64,000 nt of DNA, taken from positions 4,216,001-4,280,000 of the forward strand of contig NZ_CP059572.1 in the NCBI RefSeq assembly GCF_019175365.1, given 5' to 3'. Positions 34,005-42,542 of this stretch are shown in pieces. This stretch comes from Actinomadura graeca. GTDB taxonomy: Bacteria; Actinomycetota; Actinomycetes; Streptosporangiales; Streptosporangiaceae. Numbering within the stretch: the first letter of the stretch is position 1; each line of letters opens with the position of its first letter. A program made the position numbers and the translations under genes. The notes beneath the pieces were generated by a model that saw only the letters and a program-made list of their open reading frames with translations, was not told the DNA's origin and did not search any database.

Positions 34005-35447
34005 TCAGCCCACGAGCGGGGCGGCGACCTTCACCGGCGTCTCCTCCTGGAAGCTCGTCTGGACGAGGCCCGGCGCCTTGACGGGCGTGCTGCGCATCAG
34101 CTCACGCAGGATGGACGGGCGACCGGGCTCGGCCGCGGGACGGGGTGCGGCGACCCGCTTGGTGTTCGGCAGCTTGTGGTGCCCGGCCCCGGGACGGTGC
34201 TTGCGAGGCTTGCGCGGCTTGACCGGCTTCTCCCACTTCGGCGGCTTGTGCCACTTGGGCGGACGCGGCTTGTCCCCGCCGCCGTTCTCGACGCTCGCGC
34301 CGCCCTTGCAGGCCGCCTGGCTGATGCCGAGCACCGCGATGGCGTTGCCGCAGACGTCGATCGGCACGGAGATCGGCAGGTAGATCTGGTTGCCGCCGAG
34401 GATGCTGAAGTTCCCGGACGTCTGCATCCCGTCGCCGCCGCCGCGCTTGTTGGAGACCTGGGAGCCGCCCTTGCACCACGACTTGGCGATCCCGAGCACC
34501 GCGACGGAGTTGCCGCACACGTTGATCGGCGCGGAGATCGGCGCGTAGATCTGGTTGCCGCCGAGGATGCTGAAGTTCCCGGACGTCTGCATGCCGCCAC
34601 CGTGGTGGCCGCCGTGGTGGCCGCCCCAGCCGCCGCCATCACGGGCGCCGGAGTCCTGCCGGCCGCCGGAGTCGCTCTGGCCGCCTACGAGACCGGCACC
34701 GCCGGTCGCACCGGGCCGGTCGGCCGGGACGCCGGGCCGGTCGGCCGGGACGCCGGGCCGGTCGGCCGGGACGCCCGGTCCGTGCTGGTCACTCGGGGCG
34801 CCGGGGTCGCGCTGGCCGCCCACGATCCCAGGGGCGTTCTGGCCGCCCGCGATGCCGGGTACGCGCTGGGTGCCCGTGGCGTCGGCGCCCCGGTAGCCGC
34901 TCGTCGTGCCGGTGCCGCCGGTCTCGCGCCAGCCGTGGTGCTTGCCGTGGTGCTTACCGTGGTGCTTCCCGTGGTGCTTGCCGTGGGAGCCGCCGTTGAT
35001 GACCGACGCGCCGCCCTTGCACTGGGCCTGCGCGATCCCGAGCACCGCGACGGCGTTGCCGCAGACGTCGACGGGGACGCTGATGGGCGCGTAGATCTGG
35101 TTGCCCCCGGCGATCGAGAACATGCCCGAGGTCGTCATCCCGCCGCCACCGCCGCCACCGCCGTGGCGGTGGTTCTTGACGGACGCGCCGCCGCGCGACT
35201 TGCCCTGCGCGATCCCGAGCACGGCGATGGCGTTGCCGCTCACCTCGACCGGTACGGAGATCGGCGCGTAGACCTGGTTGCCGCCCAGGATGCTGAAGTT
35301 CCCGGACGTCTGCATTCCGCCGCCGCCGTGGTGGCCGCCGGTGGCGGACGCGGAGGGCGCGAGACCCGCGAGGCTCCCCGCTCCGAGGGTCACCGAGGCG
35401 GCGGCTACGAGGGCCGCGCGGCTCGTGTTCTTGGACCAGATTCGCAT
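34005..35447 (-). CDS. Four-domain chaplin (hydrophobic cell-surface protein)
   Basis: 480 aa, ATG 35447, AGGAG about 9 nt upstream. Signal peptide 1-36. Four chaplin domains lie at about 45-91, 104-151, 286-333 and 341-388; each shows the TSGNFSILGGNQIY and GNAIAVLGIA pattern. Domains 2-4 carry the usual two Cys (129/143, 311/325, 366/380); domain 1 has Ser70 and Ser84 instead. Between domains 2 and 3 lie HGK repeats and three GVPADRP heptads. The basic Pro-rich C-terminus ends VKVAAPLVG with no LPXTG/LAXTG signal or membrane anchor. Chaplins form amyloid-like surface films enabling aerial hyphae; two-domain long and one-domain short forms are usual, so four domains are atypical. Confidence 0.9.
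   Translation of the reverse strand: MRIWSKNTSRAALVAAASVTLGAGSLAGLAPSASATGGHHGGGGMQTSGNFSILGGNQVYAPISVPVEVSGNAIAVLGIAQGKSRGGASVKNHRHGGGGGGGGMTTSGMFSIAGGNQIYAPISVPVDVCGNAVAVLGIAQAQCKGGASVINGGSHGKHHGKHHGKHHGKHHGWRETGGTGTTSGYRGADATGTQRVPGIAGGQNAPGIVGGQRDPGAPSDQHGPGVPADRPGVPADRPGVPADRPGATGGAGLVGGQSDSGGRQDSGARDGGGWGGHHGGHHGGGMQTSGNFSILGGNQIYAPISAPINVCGNSVAVLGIAKSWCKGGSQVSNKRGGGDGMQTSGNFSILGGNQIYLPISVPIDVCGNAIAVLGISQAACKGGASVENGGGDKPRPPKWHKPPKWEKPVKPRKPRKHRPGAGHHKLPNTKRVAAPRPAAEPGRPSILRELMRSTPVKAPGLVQTSFQEETPVKVAAPLVG
34716..34778. repeat. 21-bp tandem repeat in chaplin linker
   Basis: Three copies of a 21-bp unit encode GVPADRP heptapeptides between chaplin domains 2 and 3. Confidence 0.85.
34933..34980. 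repeat. 12-bp tandem repeat in chaplin linker
   Basis: Four near-identical 12-bp units encode HGKH tetrapeptides, a His-rich stretch that could bind metal. Confidence 0.8.
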
Positions 35448-35766
35448 GCTGGTGCTCCTGTTCTTCTTCTCGGCGATTCGGGTGAATCGGTGGTTGGGAT
35501 CGCCGCGCGGCCACCCGTCCGGGTGGGCGCGGCGCGCAGCGGCACGATGAGGCCCGCCGCGGTCCAGGAAGGTTCAAGGGGACGGCTCGTCCGGCGCATG
35601 GCGGCGGAACGGCGTCTAAGGGATGGGCCTGCCGGACGGCGATCCGTGTGGACGGCGCCCGGTGGATCGGGGCGGTGTCCCGCGGACGGTGGTGGTCCGG
35701 CCGGTGCCCGTGGGCCCGGGGCGCGGAACGCTCCCGGTGCGGGGCGTCCGGCGGCGGGCCGGGTGC
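35448..35766. promoter_or_regulatory. Intergenic region upstream of the chaplin gene
   Basis: 319 bp between the stop of the upstream secreted-protein gene and the chaplin start, both minus strand. It should hold the chaplin promoter. No gene seen. Confidence 0.4.
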
Positions 35767-36675
35767 CTAGTCGGGGACGACGGCCGGGCCGCCGGGCGCG
35801 GCGAGGTCGGCCAGCGCCGAAGGGTGGAACAGCCCCGTGCCCGGGGCGGGCGGCGCGGCCGCGTGGCGGTCGGCGCGGAGGTCGGCGATCGGGCCGAGCT
35901 GATGGCCGCCCGACAGTGCCCCGCTGCGCGGGTCGTCCTGCCCGGACGGGAGGACGGGCCCCGGTGCGGCCGGGGCTCGGTGCTCGGCACCGTAGTGCCG
36001 CCGGCCGTCGGCGGTGGCGACGGTCCCCTGGCGGGCGTCCGCGTGGGACGCCGTGACCGCGCCGCCGGACGCGCGGGCCGCGCTCCCGGCGGACGCCGCG
36101 GTGAGCGGCACCGGGCCCGGGGCCTGCGCCCGGGTGAGCAGGCCGTCCCTCAGCGCCGGGCGGGGCCCGGCCACCTCGGGGACGAGGCCGATCGGCGCGG
36201 CCGCGCGGACGGCGGGACGCAGCCGGTGCACGCCCGTCGCCGCCAGGTCACCGACGGTCCGGACGGCGCGGTCCTTGTCGCCGAGGACGTCGCGCCCGCG
36301 CGCCGTCGTGTAGGCCACCGGGTCGTCGCCGAGTTCGCGCATGTCGCGCTCGACGGCCGCCGTCAGGTGCCCGGCCGGGCGCGTCCCGTCGCCGGTGAGG
36401 TGGCGGACGGTGGCCAGCCCGCCCTCGGCGGCGGTCCCCCGCGCCTCGGCGGGTCCCCGCGCCTCCCCGGGAGCCGCGCGGCGCCCGCCGGCCGGGTGGT
36501 CGCTCTGCCCGGCCCCTCCGGGCTGCGCCGCGGACGCGGTGTCGCTCAGCGCGGAGAGGGCGAGCCAGCCGGCGACCGCGAACCCGGTGACGACGATCAG
36601 CCGTGCGAGGGCGTGCAGGAGCCCATACCGGTGCCGGGGGCGCAGTGCCCCGCGGTGCGTCGGTACGGTCTCCAT
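35767..36675 (-). CDS. Secreted or membrane-anchored hypothetical protein
   Basis: 302 aa. ATG 36675 is preceded by AGGGGGA at 9 nt. A basic N-terminus (RPRHRYGLLHALARL) leads into a hydrophobic segment (IVVTGFAVAGWLALSAL, about 27-44) ending SASA-like at 49-50, consistent with a signal peptide. The rest is Ala/Gly/Pro-rich with low structure, including LTGDGTRPAGHLTAAVERDMREL. Its position beside chaplin and sortase genes suggests a developmental surface protein. No family recognised. Confidence 0.65.
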   Translation of the reverse strand: METVPTHRGALRPRHRYGLLHALARLIVVTGFAVAGWLALSALSDTASAAQPGGAGQSDHPAGGRRAAPGEARGPAEARGTAAEGGLATVRHLTGDGTRPAGHLTAAVERDMRELGDDPVAYTTARGRDVLGDKDRAVRTVGDLAATGVHRLRPAVRAAAPIGLVPEVAGPRPALRDGLLTRAQAPGPVPLTAASAGSAARASGGAVTASHADARQGTVATADGRRHYGAEHRAPAAPGPVLPSGQDDPRSGALSGGHQLGPIADLRADRHAAAPPAPGTGLFHPSALADLAAPGGPAVVPD

Positions 36676-37189
36676 TTCCGGTGTCCCCCTGGTCGCGTCG
36701 ATCTTTTCCGGCTCGGCGGCGAACTGTCGGCACGACGGTAGCACCGCATCGCACAGAATCGCGGATTAATTGTTCGCCCGACGGCCGTGTCTTCTCAAGA
36801 AGTCACATAGATGCACGTCAGAGCGCTACCAAACCATGATCACCGAACTGAGACTTCCGTTCGCGCCACTCCACCCGCACTTTCCAATCGTTTACCCGAC
36901 CATGAATTCCGACACAAACTCAGTCCCTTTTGATGACCGCGCGCGCCATTGACGGACCTTCGTCCGGTTTCCGGGATTTGGGCCGGGCGGATGTCCGGGA
37001 TGAGGTCTCGCGCCCGCCTTGGCGGCGGCCCGGGGGCGGGGCGTGGTCAGCGTGCGGGCGAGGGCGGGCCAAGACCCGGCAAGGTCCGGGCGGAGATCGT
37101 TCTCCGGGCGTTCACCGGAAGACCGGGAGAAGTATGGCGGACGGTATCCGATGCGCTACATTCGGTGAGGTCTCTCAAGGAGCCCGCCG
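36676..37189. other. Divergent intergenic region, AT-richer
   Basis: 514 bp between divergent starts. From about 36760 to 36960 base composition is near 50% GC. Short frames in it have no codon bias. No operator-like palindrome stood out. Confidence 0.4.
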
Positions 37190-37483
37190 ATGCCCGTCCC
37201 GCCGTCCGCGCTCGCCAGGCTGAGGCCGGCGCGCCGCCGTCCCGTCCCGGTCCGGGTCGCCCGCCGCTTCGTCACCCGCCCGACCTGCGACCTTCTCGGC
37301 GAGCCCGCTGACCTGGGCGTTCCGGAGGGTCCGGACGGCCCCGGCGAGTCCGCCGGGCCCGCGTGGGCGGGCCGGCGGCGGCGCTCGTCGTGGGCCTGGA
37401 CGCTCTACTCCCGCTGGGAGTGGGTCACGGCCACCGCGCGGGCCGAGCGCGTGCTCCGCCGCTCGCGCCCGCCCTGGAGGTGA
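37190..37483 (+). CDS. Small basic hypothetical protein
   Basis: 97 aa. ATG 37190 has AAGGAG 8 nt upstream, which is the main support. It is Arg/Pro-rich with WTLYSRWEWVTATARAERVLRR near the end. It lies alone between a long AT-richer region and the convergent oxidoreductase gene. No family recognised; a non-coding call remains possible. Confidence 0.5.
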   Translation: MPVPPSALARLRPARRRPVPVRVARRFVTRPTCDLLGEPADLGVPEGPDGPGESAGPAWAGRRRRSSWAWTLYSRWEWVTATARAERVLRRSRPPWR

Positions 37484-37510
37484 CCGCGGCCCCGCCGGGT
37501 TGAGGATCGT

Positions 37511-38788
37511 TCACCGCTGGGCGCCGTCGCCCGGCGCGCCCCCCGCCACCGGCGCGGTCTCCTGGACGGGCTCCGGCCGCGGCGCGGCCCGCCGCCCGTG
37601 TGACGCCCGGTGGAGGATGTGGTGGGCGATCCGGCGGCCCGCGAACCCCGAGCCGTGCACGAACCGCATGACGGGCCCGAAGGTGGCCGCGGCGGCGAGC
37701 CCCGCGAAGTACAGGCCCGGCAGCGAGGACTCGAAGTCGCGGGTGAGCACCGGCGCCCCGGACCGGGTGTCCACCCGGACGCGGATCTCGGGTGAGAGCA
37801 CCGCGAGCCGCTGAAGGTCCGTCACGAACCCGGTGGCGGCGATGACGTGCTCGGCCTCGGTCACGAGCCGCCGCCCGGCGCGGTCGACCGTGGTGACGGC
37901 GACGCCGTCGTCCTGCTCGGCGGCCTTCACCAGCAGCCGGCCCGTCGCGACCCCGACGCGGTCGTCCAGCCGGTCGCGCAGCCACCACGCCCCGGCGGGC
38001 GGCATCGTCTCGCGGACGATCCGCTGCCGCCGCGCGTACGGGACGTGGCGGACGAGATCGGGCCGCTCCGCCCACAGCCACGTCCGGTACCCGGTGCCGA
38101 GCCCCGACCGCGGCCCGCCGATGATCTTCGAGCGGAGCGACCGGCGCTCCTCCGGGACGGTGTTCCAGTCGAGTTCCTCGCGGCGGGCGAGGACCTGCGG
38201 GCGCGCGCCCGCGTCGGCCAGCAGCACCGCGGTCTCCAGCGCGGACTGCCCGGCGCCGACGACGGCGACGTCCTTGCCCGCGAACAGGCCGAGGTCGCGG
38301 TGCGCGCTGCTGTGCGAGACGAGCCAGTCCGGCAGCCCGGACAGCTCCTCGGGGATGTGGGCGAACGGCCCGACGCCGACGGCGATGACGACCGCGCGGG
38401 TCGCGACCGTCTCACCCGTCGACAGCGTGACGAGGTACCCGGCGGGGCCGCCGCGCTCGACGCTCACCACCTCGGCGAGCTCGATGCCCGGGACGGCCTC
38501 CGCCGCGAACCAGCGGCCGTACTCGGTGAACGTCGCCAGCGGGATCGGCCGTCCGGTCCGGAAATCGGGATTGCGGTCGGTGAAGCCCATGCCCGGCCTC
38601 GGCGCGCCCAGGCTGGACGCGAACGGCTCGGACTTGAGGTACATGCCCTCGGGCATGTTCTCGTCCCAGAAACGCATCGGCGTGCCGATGACCCTGACCC
38701 CCAGGCCCACGTTCTGCAGGTGGGCGGCGGTCGACAGGCCGTAGGGCCCGGCGCCGACGATCACGACGTCGCTGGTCGGGTCGCTCAT
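37511..38788 (-). CDS. FAD-dependent oxidoreductase (flavin monooxygenase-like)
   Basis: 425 aa, ATG 38788 with GGGGGAACGAGA upstream, overlapping the ATP-grasp stop (ATGA). The FAD site VVIVGAGPYGLSTAAHL is at 8-24. A second Rossmann motif VAVVGAGQSALETAVLL is the probable NADPH site. AATGFVTDLQRL near the C-terminus is the usual ATG box. It is related to lysine/ornithine N-monooxygenase-like and FMO enzymes. Coupling to an ATP-grasp ligase suggests a small biosynthetic or tailoring module acting on an amino-acid-derived substrate; the product is unknown. Confidence 0.85.
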   Translation of the reverse strand: MSDPTSDVVIVGAGPYGLSTAAHLQNVGLGVRVIGTPMRFWDENMPEGMYLKSEPFASSLGAPRPGMGFTDRNPDFRTGRPIPLATFTEYGRWFAAEAVPGIELAEVVSVERGGPAGYLVTLSTGETVATRAVVIAVGVGPFAHIPEELSGLPDWLVSHSSAHRDLGLFAGKDVAVVGAGQSALETAVLLADAGARPQVLARREELDWNTVPEERRSLRSKIIGGPRSGLGTGYRTWLWAERPDLVRHVPYARRQRIVRETMPPAGAWWLRDRLDDRVGVATGRLLVKAAEQDDGVAVTTVDRAGRRLVTEAEHVIAATGFVTDLQRLAVLSPEIRVRVDTRSGAPVLTRDFESSLPGLYFAGLAAAATFGPVMRFVHGSGFAGRRIAHHILHRASHGRRAAPRPEPVQETAPVAGGAPGDGAQR

Positions 38789-40086
38789 TCTCGTTCCCCC
38801 GTGTGTGTGTCGTGCGTGTGGTGGAGCCTCCCGCCGGGCAGCGCGGCGCGGGCGCGGCGCGCCGCGCGCAGCACGCTCTGCCCGCCCATGGCGAGGAACG
38901 GCGGCAGATCGTCGCCTGCGTACCAGGCCAGTTCGTCGGCCCTGCGCAGCGGGCGCAGCGACCCGGCGCGCAGCGGCCGCCCGAGCGTCCGCTGGAGGTA
39001 GTGGTTCTCCACCAGCAGGTGGCGGCCGAACGCCGGGCGGGCGGGCGGGACGCGGCGGCCCGACTGGTCGAGGTGCAGGACGCGGGCGAGGTCGAGGCCC
39101 TGCCTGTCGGCGAACAGCCGGAACTGCGCCCCGATCCGGGGGTTGAAGTCGAGCAGGTGGTAGACGCCGGTGCGGGGGTCGCGGCGGAAGTCCAGGTCGA
39201 CGATGCCTCGGCAGCCCAGCAGCCGGACGGCCCGCGTCGCGAGCTCCGACAGGGCGGGCTCGTCGACCCATTCCCCGGCGACGGTGTGCCCGGCGTGCGG
39301 CGGGTGCGCGAGGTGCTTGCGGCCCGTCCCGCCGTAGAGGCAGTCGAGCGTCGCGTCGAAGTAGCCGTGGAAGAACCAGTCACCGGCGCCCGCGGGGATG
39401 CGCCGCTGGAGGATCAGCGGGCCCGCGCCACCGCCGGGCGGGCCGTCGCCGTCGCGGGCGTCGTCGAGGAGCCCGAGCACCTCGTCGCGGGTGCGGACGA
39501 GTGACGTGCTCCGCCGCCCAGGAGCGAGCAGCCACGGGCGCGCCCACTTGGCGATCAGCGGGAGGCCGAGCGCGCGGACGGCGTCGGCGGCCTCGGCCCG
39601 GGTGGCGGGCGTCCGGCTCTCGGGGCAGGGGATGCCGTGCGCGGCGCAGGCGGCGATGAGCCGGGACTTGTCGGCGACGAGCCGGGGGACGCCGGGGTCC
39701 TGGGCGGGGAAGACGAACGAGGGCGCGAGCGCGTCGGCGTGCTCGGCCACGAAGATGGCGCCCGCGTCGTCCATCGGGAGCAGCAGCGCCGCCGTGCCGA
39801 CCCGTTCGCCGATCACGCGCAGGTGGCTCAGCAGGGCGGACGGGCGCTCGGCCGGCGGCGCCCAGGGGTGCCCGAGGCTCAGGTAGCGGGACCGGGACGA
39901 GGGGTTCGCGGGCCCTTCGAGGATGGCGTGCACCGGCACCCCGGCGCGCCCGAGGGTGCGGATGGCGCCGAGCGTGCCGTGGTGCAGGGAATTGTGGTTG
40001 GTGCGCAGCAGCAGGACGGGAAGGCCCGGGTCGAGGCGCGGTGGGGCGGCGGGCCCGCCGAAGGACGTCCGCGGATCGTGGCGCAC
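38785..40086 (-). CDS. ATP-grasp carboxylate-amine ligase-like protein
   Basis: 433 aa. GTG 40086 is chosen for GAGGAAGG at 6 nt; ATG 40164 lies further upstream in the divergent gene promoter. The N-terminal domain starts LPVLLLRTNHNSLHHGTLGAIRTLGRAGVPVHAI, typical of PurK/CarB-type pre-ATP-grasp folds. PLIAKWARPWLL and RRIPAGAGDWFFHGYFD are ATP-binding strands, and GCRGIVDLDFRRDPRTGVYHLLDFNPRIGAQF carries the Mg-binding acid and DFNPR. It is related to D-aspartate ligase-type proteins. Divergent from the GH26-like gene by 87 bp. Confidence 0.85.
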   Translation of the reverse strand: MRHDPRTSFGGPAAPPRLDPGLPVLLLRTNHNSLHHGTLGAIRTLGRAGVPVHAILEGPANPSSRSRYLSLGHPWAPPAERPSALLSHLRVIGERVGTAALLLPMDDAGAIFVAEHADALAPSFVFPAQDPGVPRLVADKSRLIAACAAHGIPCPESRTPATRAEAADAVRALGLPLIAKWARPWLLAPGRRSTSLVRTRDEVLGLLDDARDGDGPPGGGAGPLILQRRIPAGAGDWFFHGYFDATLDCLYGGTGRKHLAHPPHAGHTVAGEWVDEPALSELATRAVRLLGCRGIVDLDFRRDPRTGVYHLLDFNPRIGAQFRLFADRQGLDLARVLHLDQSGRRVPPARPAFGRHLLVENHYLQRTLGRPLRAGSLRPLRRADELAWYAGDDLPPFLAMGGQSVLRAARRARAALPGGRLHHTHDTHTGERE

Positions 40087-40173
40087 AGCAGCCTTCCTCG
40101 TCGCAAGGTAAATTCTCCCATCGGCCCCTCGGCCGATTTGTTCACCGCGAGCGCCAGAGGGCATACATTACGC

Positions 40174-41412
40174 ATGCGAGCAGCGGATATCCATCCAACC
40201 GGGCGGCCATTCCGGGGACGCGGCAGAAAACGGGTGCCTTTCTGTCCGCTCCCTCCCGTTCTGGCCGCGTCCGCGGTCGTGCTCGCGCTCGCCGCGTCCA
40301 TGCTGGCGACCCGCATCCGCCCGCAGACGGTGTACGAGCCGACGAAACATGTGCCATTGGGCGCCTTTCTGGGATCCGGCGCGGAAGGCGTGGAAAGAAT
40401 CGGGAGATTCCAGCAATGGCTCGGCTCGGCGGTGACCGTCGGGCGCACCTACCTGCCGGGGGACGACTGGCGCGGCGTCGAGGGCCCGGAGGGGATGCTC
40501 AAGCCGTGGGCCGCGTGGCGGACGGCCGATCCGCGCAGGATGCTGGTGGTCAACGTCCCGATGATGGCGCCGAACGAGGCGGGCCTGCCGGCCTACCAGC
40601 TGGCGTCGATGCTGCGCAGCGGCGCCTGGGGGATGTTCGACCAGCACTATCGCGTCCTCGCGCAGCGGCTTGTCTCGCTGGGCGCCGGAGACACGGTCCT
40701 GGTGCTCGGGTGGGAGATGAACGGGGAGTTCTACGGCGGCCGGTGCTCGTCCGACCCGACGGCGTGGAAAGCCTACTGGCGGCGCATTGTGGCCACGATG
40801 CGCGGTGTTCAGGGCGCGCGTTTCCGTTTCGACTTCGCGGCGACGCGCGGGCATGACGCGATCCCGTGGACGCACTGCTATCCGGGTGACGACGTCGTGG
40901 ACATCATCGGCTCCGACAGCTACGACCAGCCCTGGGGAAAGACCTTCCAGGACCATGTCAACGAGCCTTACGGGCTGAAGGCGCAGGCCGATTTCGCCGC
41001 CGCCCGCGGAAAGCCGCTCTCGTTCCCCGAGTGGGGACTGTTCCGCAATTCCGACAATTCGCAATATATCCAGGGAATGCATGACTGGTTCGCCTCGCAC
41101 GACGTCGTGTACCAGTCGATCACCGACTACTGCCCGCACGGCGTGTGGGGCTGCCCGCAGAACCCGCGCTCGTCCCAGACCTACCGCGAGCTGTTCGGCG
41201 GCGCCGCGGCCCCGTCCCCGGCCGCGCCGGGCACGGCGCCCGCCTCCCCGGGCGCGTCCGGCCCGCAGAGTCCCTCCGGCTCGCCGGGGCAGCCTGGTTC
41301 CCCGAGGCAGCCCGCCCCCGTCCCGCCCGGCCGCGCCGCCCCGCCCGGGACGGCCCCGGCGACCTCGCGGGTGACGGCCGCCAGGAGCGACATCGTCCCG
41401 GCGATGTCGTAG
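40174..41412 (+). CDS. GH26-like glycoside hydrolase, membrane-anchored
   Basis: 412 aa from ATG 40174; GTG 40231 is an alternative. A basic N-terminus and one hydrophobic segment (about 25-45) indicate a signal anchor. The TIM-barrel has LGWEMNGEFYGG (acid/base Glu181) and LSFPEWGLF (nucleophile Glu286), spaced as in GH26 beta-mannanase-type enzymes. The catalytic part ends near 41205. The remaining 69 residues are Pro/Gly/Ala/Ser-rich and lie antisense to the C-terminus of the convergent glycosyltransferase. In this location it may trim or degrade the polysaccharide made by the adjacent cluster. Confidence 0.85.
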   Translation: MRAADIHPTGRPFRGRGRKRVPFCPLPPVLAASAVVLALAASMLATRIRPQTVYEPTKHVPLGAFLGSGAEGVERIGRFQQWLGSAVTVGRTYLPGDDWRGVEGPEGMLKPWAAWRTADPRRMLVVNVPMMAPNEAGLPAYQLASMLRSGAWGMFDQHYRVLAQRLVSLGAGDTVLVLGWEMNGEFYGGRCSSDPTAWKAYWRRIVATMRGVQGARFRFDFAATRGHDAIPWTHCYPGDDVVDIIGSDSYDQPWGKTFQDHVNEPYGLKAQADFAAARGKPLSFPEWGLFRNSDNSQYIQGMHDWFASHDVVYQSITDYCPHGVWGCPQNPRSSQTYRELFGGAAAPSPAAPGTAPASPGASGPQSPSGSPGQPGSPRQPAPVPPGRAAPPGTAPATSRVTAARSDIVPAMS

Positions 41413-42458
41413 TCCACGGCGGCCACCGCCGCGGCACGGCCCTCCTCGTCGGCCATCGCGGGGCACAGCAGCCTGGAGGCGATCGCGTCGGCGAGGGCGG
41501 CGGGGTCGTCCGGGGGGACGAGCGCGCCGACGCCCGGCCGGACGACCTCGCGGAGGCCGGGGACGTCCGTCCCGACGAGGCAGCGTCCGGTGGCGAGCGC
41601 CTCCAAGGCCGTCAGCGGCAGCCCCTCCCACCGCGACGGCAGGACCACCAGGTTCGACGCGGCCAGCCAGTCGCGCGGGTCGGGGACGGCCGGGACGAAG
41701 ACCACGCCCGCCTGGGCGCGGGCGTGCAGCCGGGGAAGGTCCTCGCCGTCCCCGACGACGGCGAGCCGCGCCGACGGGCACCGCGCCATGACGTCCTGCC
41801 AGGCCGCGACCAGCACGTCCTGCCCCTTCTGCCGGGTCAGGCGGCCGATGCACACCGCGAGCGGGCCGCCCGCGGGGAGGCCGAGCCGGATCCGCGCGGC
41901 CTGCCGCGCGGCGTCGTCGGCGGGCCGGAACCGGCGGCGGTCCACCCCGTTGCGGACGAGCCGGTACGGGCCCCGCACGCCCGCGCGCATCCCCTCCCGC
42001 AGCTCGCCGACGCCGACGCAGACGAGCGCGCCCGTGCGTGCCGCGGCGCGCCGTTCCCACCGCAGGCTGAGGGACGCCTGCCGCCCGGTCGCGGCGAGCC
42101 AGGACCACCCGTGCGGCTGGAAGATCGTCGGGATGCGGTGCGGGAAGCGTCCGACGAGGCCCGCCTTCGAGGAGTGCAGGTGGACGACGTCGGGCGCGAA
42201 CGCGCGGACGAGGCGGCGCAGCGCGAGCGCCTCCACCGGCGTCCGGGGGCCGGGCGCGCGGCCGGCCTCCCAGGCGAGCCAGGGCACGCCGGCGGCGGCG
42301 CACCGGCCGGGCAGATCACCGCCCGCCGGGCAGGCGACCGCGACGTCCCAGCCGCGCAGCCGCTGATCGGCGGCCGCCTGGCCGACGTAGACGGCCACCC
42401 CTCCCTCGTTGGGCTGGCTGACGTGCAGGACCCGGAACGGCCCGGAGCCGTCAGCCAT
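41181..42458 (-). CDS. GT4-family glycosyltransferase
   Basis: 425 aa, ATG 42458 with GAGAGG at 5 nt. GT-B fold: N-terminal FRVLHVSQPNEGGVAVYV, donor-side VCIGRLTRQKGQDVLV and PSRWEGLPLTALEALATGR (the EX7E region). The catalytic fold ends near residue 370 (about 41348). The last 55 residues are low-complexity Gly/Pro/Ala and overlap the GH26-like gene on the other strand by 232 bp. It is the last gene of the polysaccharide operon, 84 bp after the Wzz-like gene. It probably adds a sugar to the lipid-linked repeat unit. Confidence 0.87.
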   Translation of the reverse strand: MADGSGPFRVLHVSQPNEGGVAVYVGQAAADQRLRGWDVAVACPAGGDLPGRCAAAGVPWLAWEAGRAPGPRTPVEALALRRLVRAFAPDVVHLHSSKAGLVGRFPHRIPTIFQPHGWSWLAATGRQASLSLRWERRAAARTGALVCVGVGELREGMRAGVRGPYRLVRNGVDRRRFRPADDAARQAARIRLGLPAGGPLAVCIGRLTRQKGQDVLVAAWQDVMARCPSARLAVVGDGEDLPRLHARAQAGVVFVPAVPDPRDWLAASNLVVLPSRWEGLPLTALEALATGRCLVGTDVPGLREVVRPGVGALVPPDDPAALADAIASRLLCPAMADEEGRAAAVAAVDYDIAGTMSLLAAVTREVAGAVPGGAARPGGTGAGCLGEPGCPGEPEGLCGPDAPGEAGAVPGAAGDGAAAPPNSSR

Positions 42459-42542
42459 GGCCTCTCTGCCCGGCCCTCTCCGCGCGGGGACGGGCCCGCC
42501 GGGCGCCGGACGCGGCGTCCGCCCCGGCGGGACGGGAAGGGG

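Noticed and set aside
33255..36056. A plus-strand open frame of 933 codons
   Set aside because: Antisense to sortase and chaplin genes, which have signal peptides and conserved catalytic or domain motifs.
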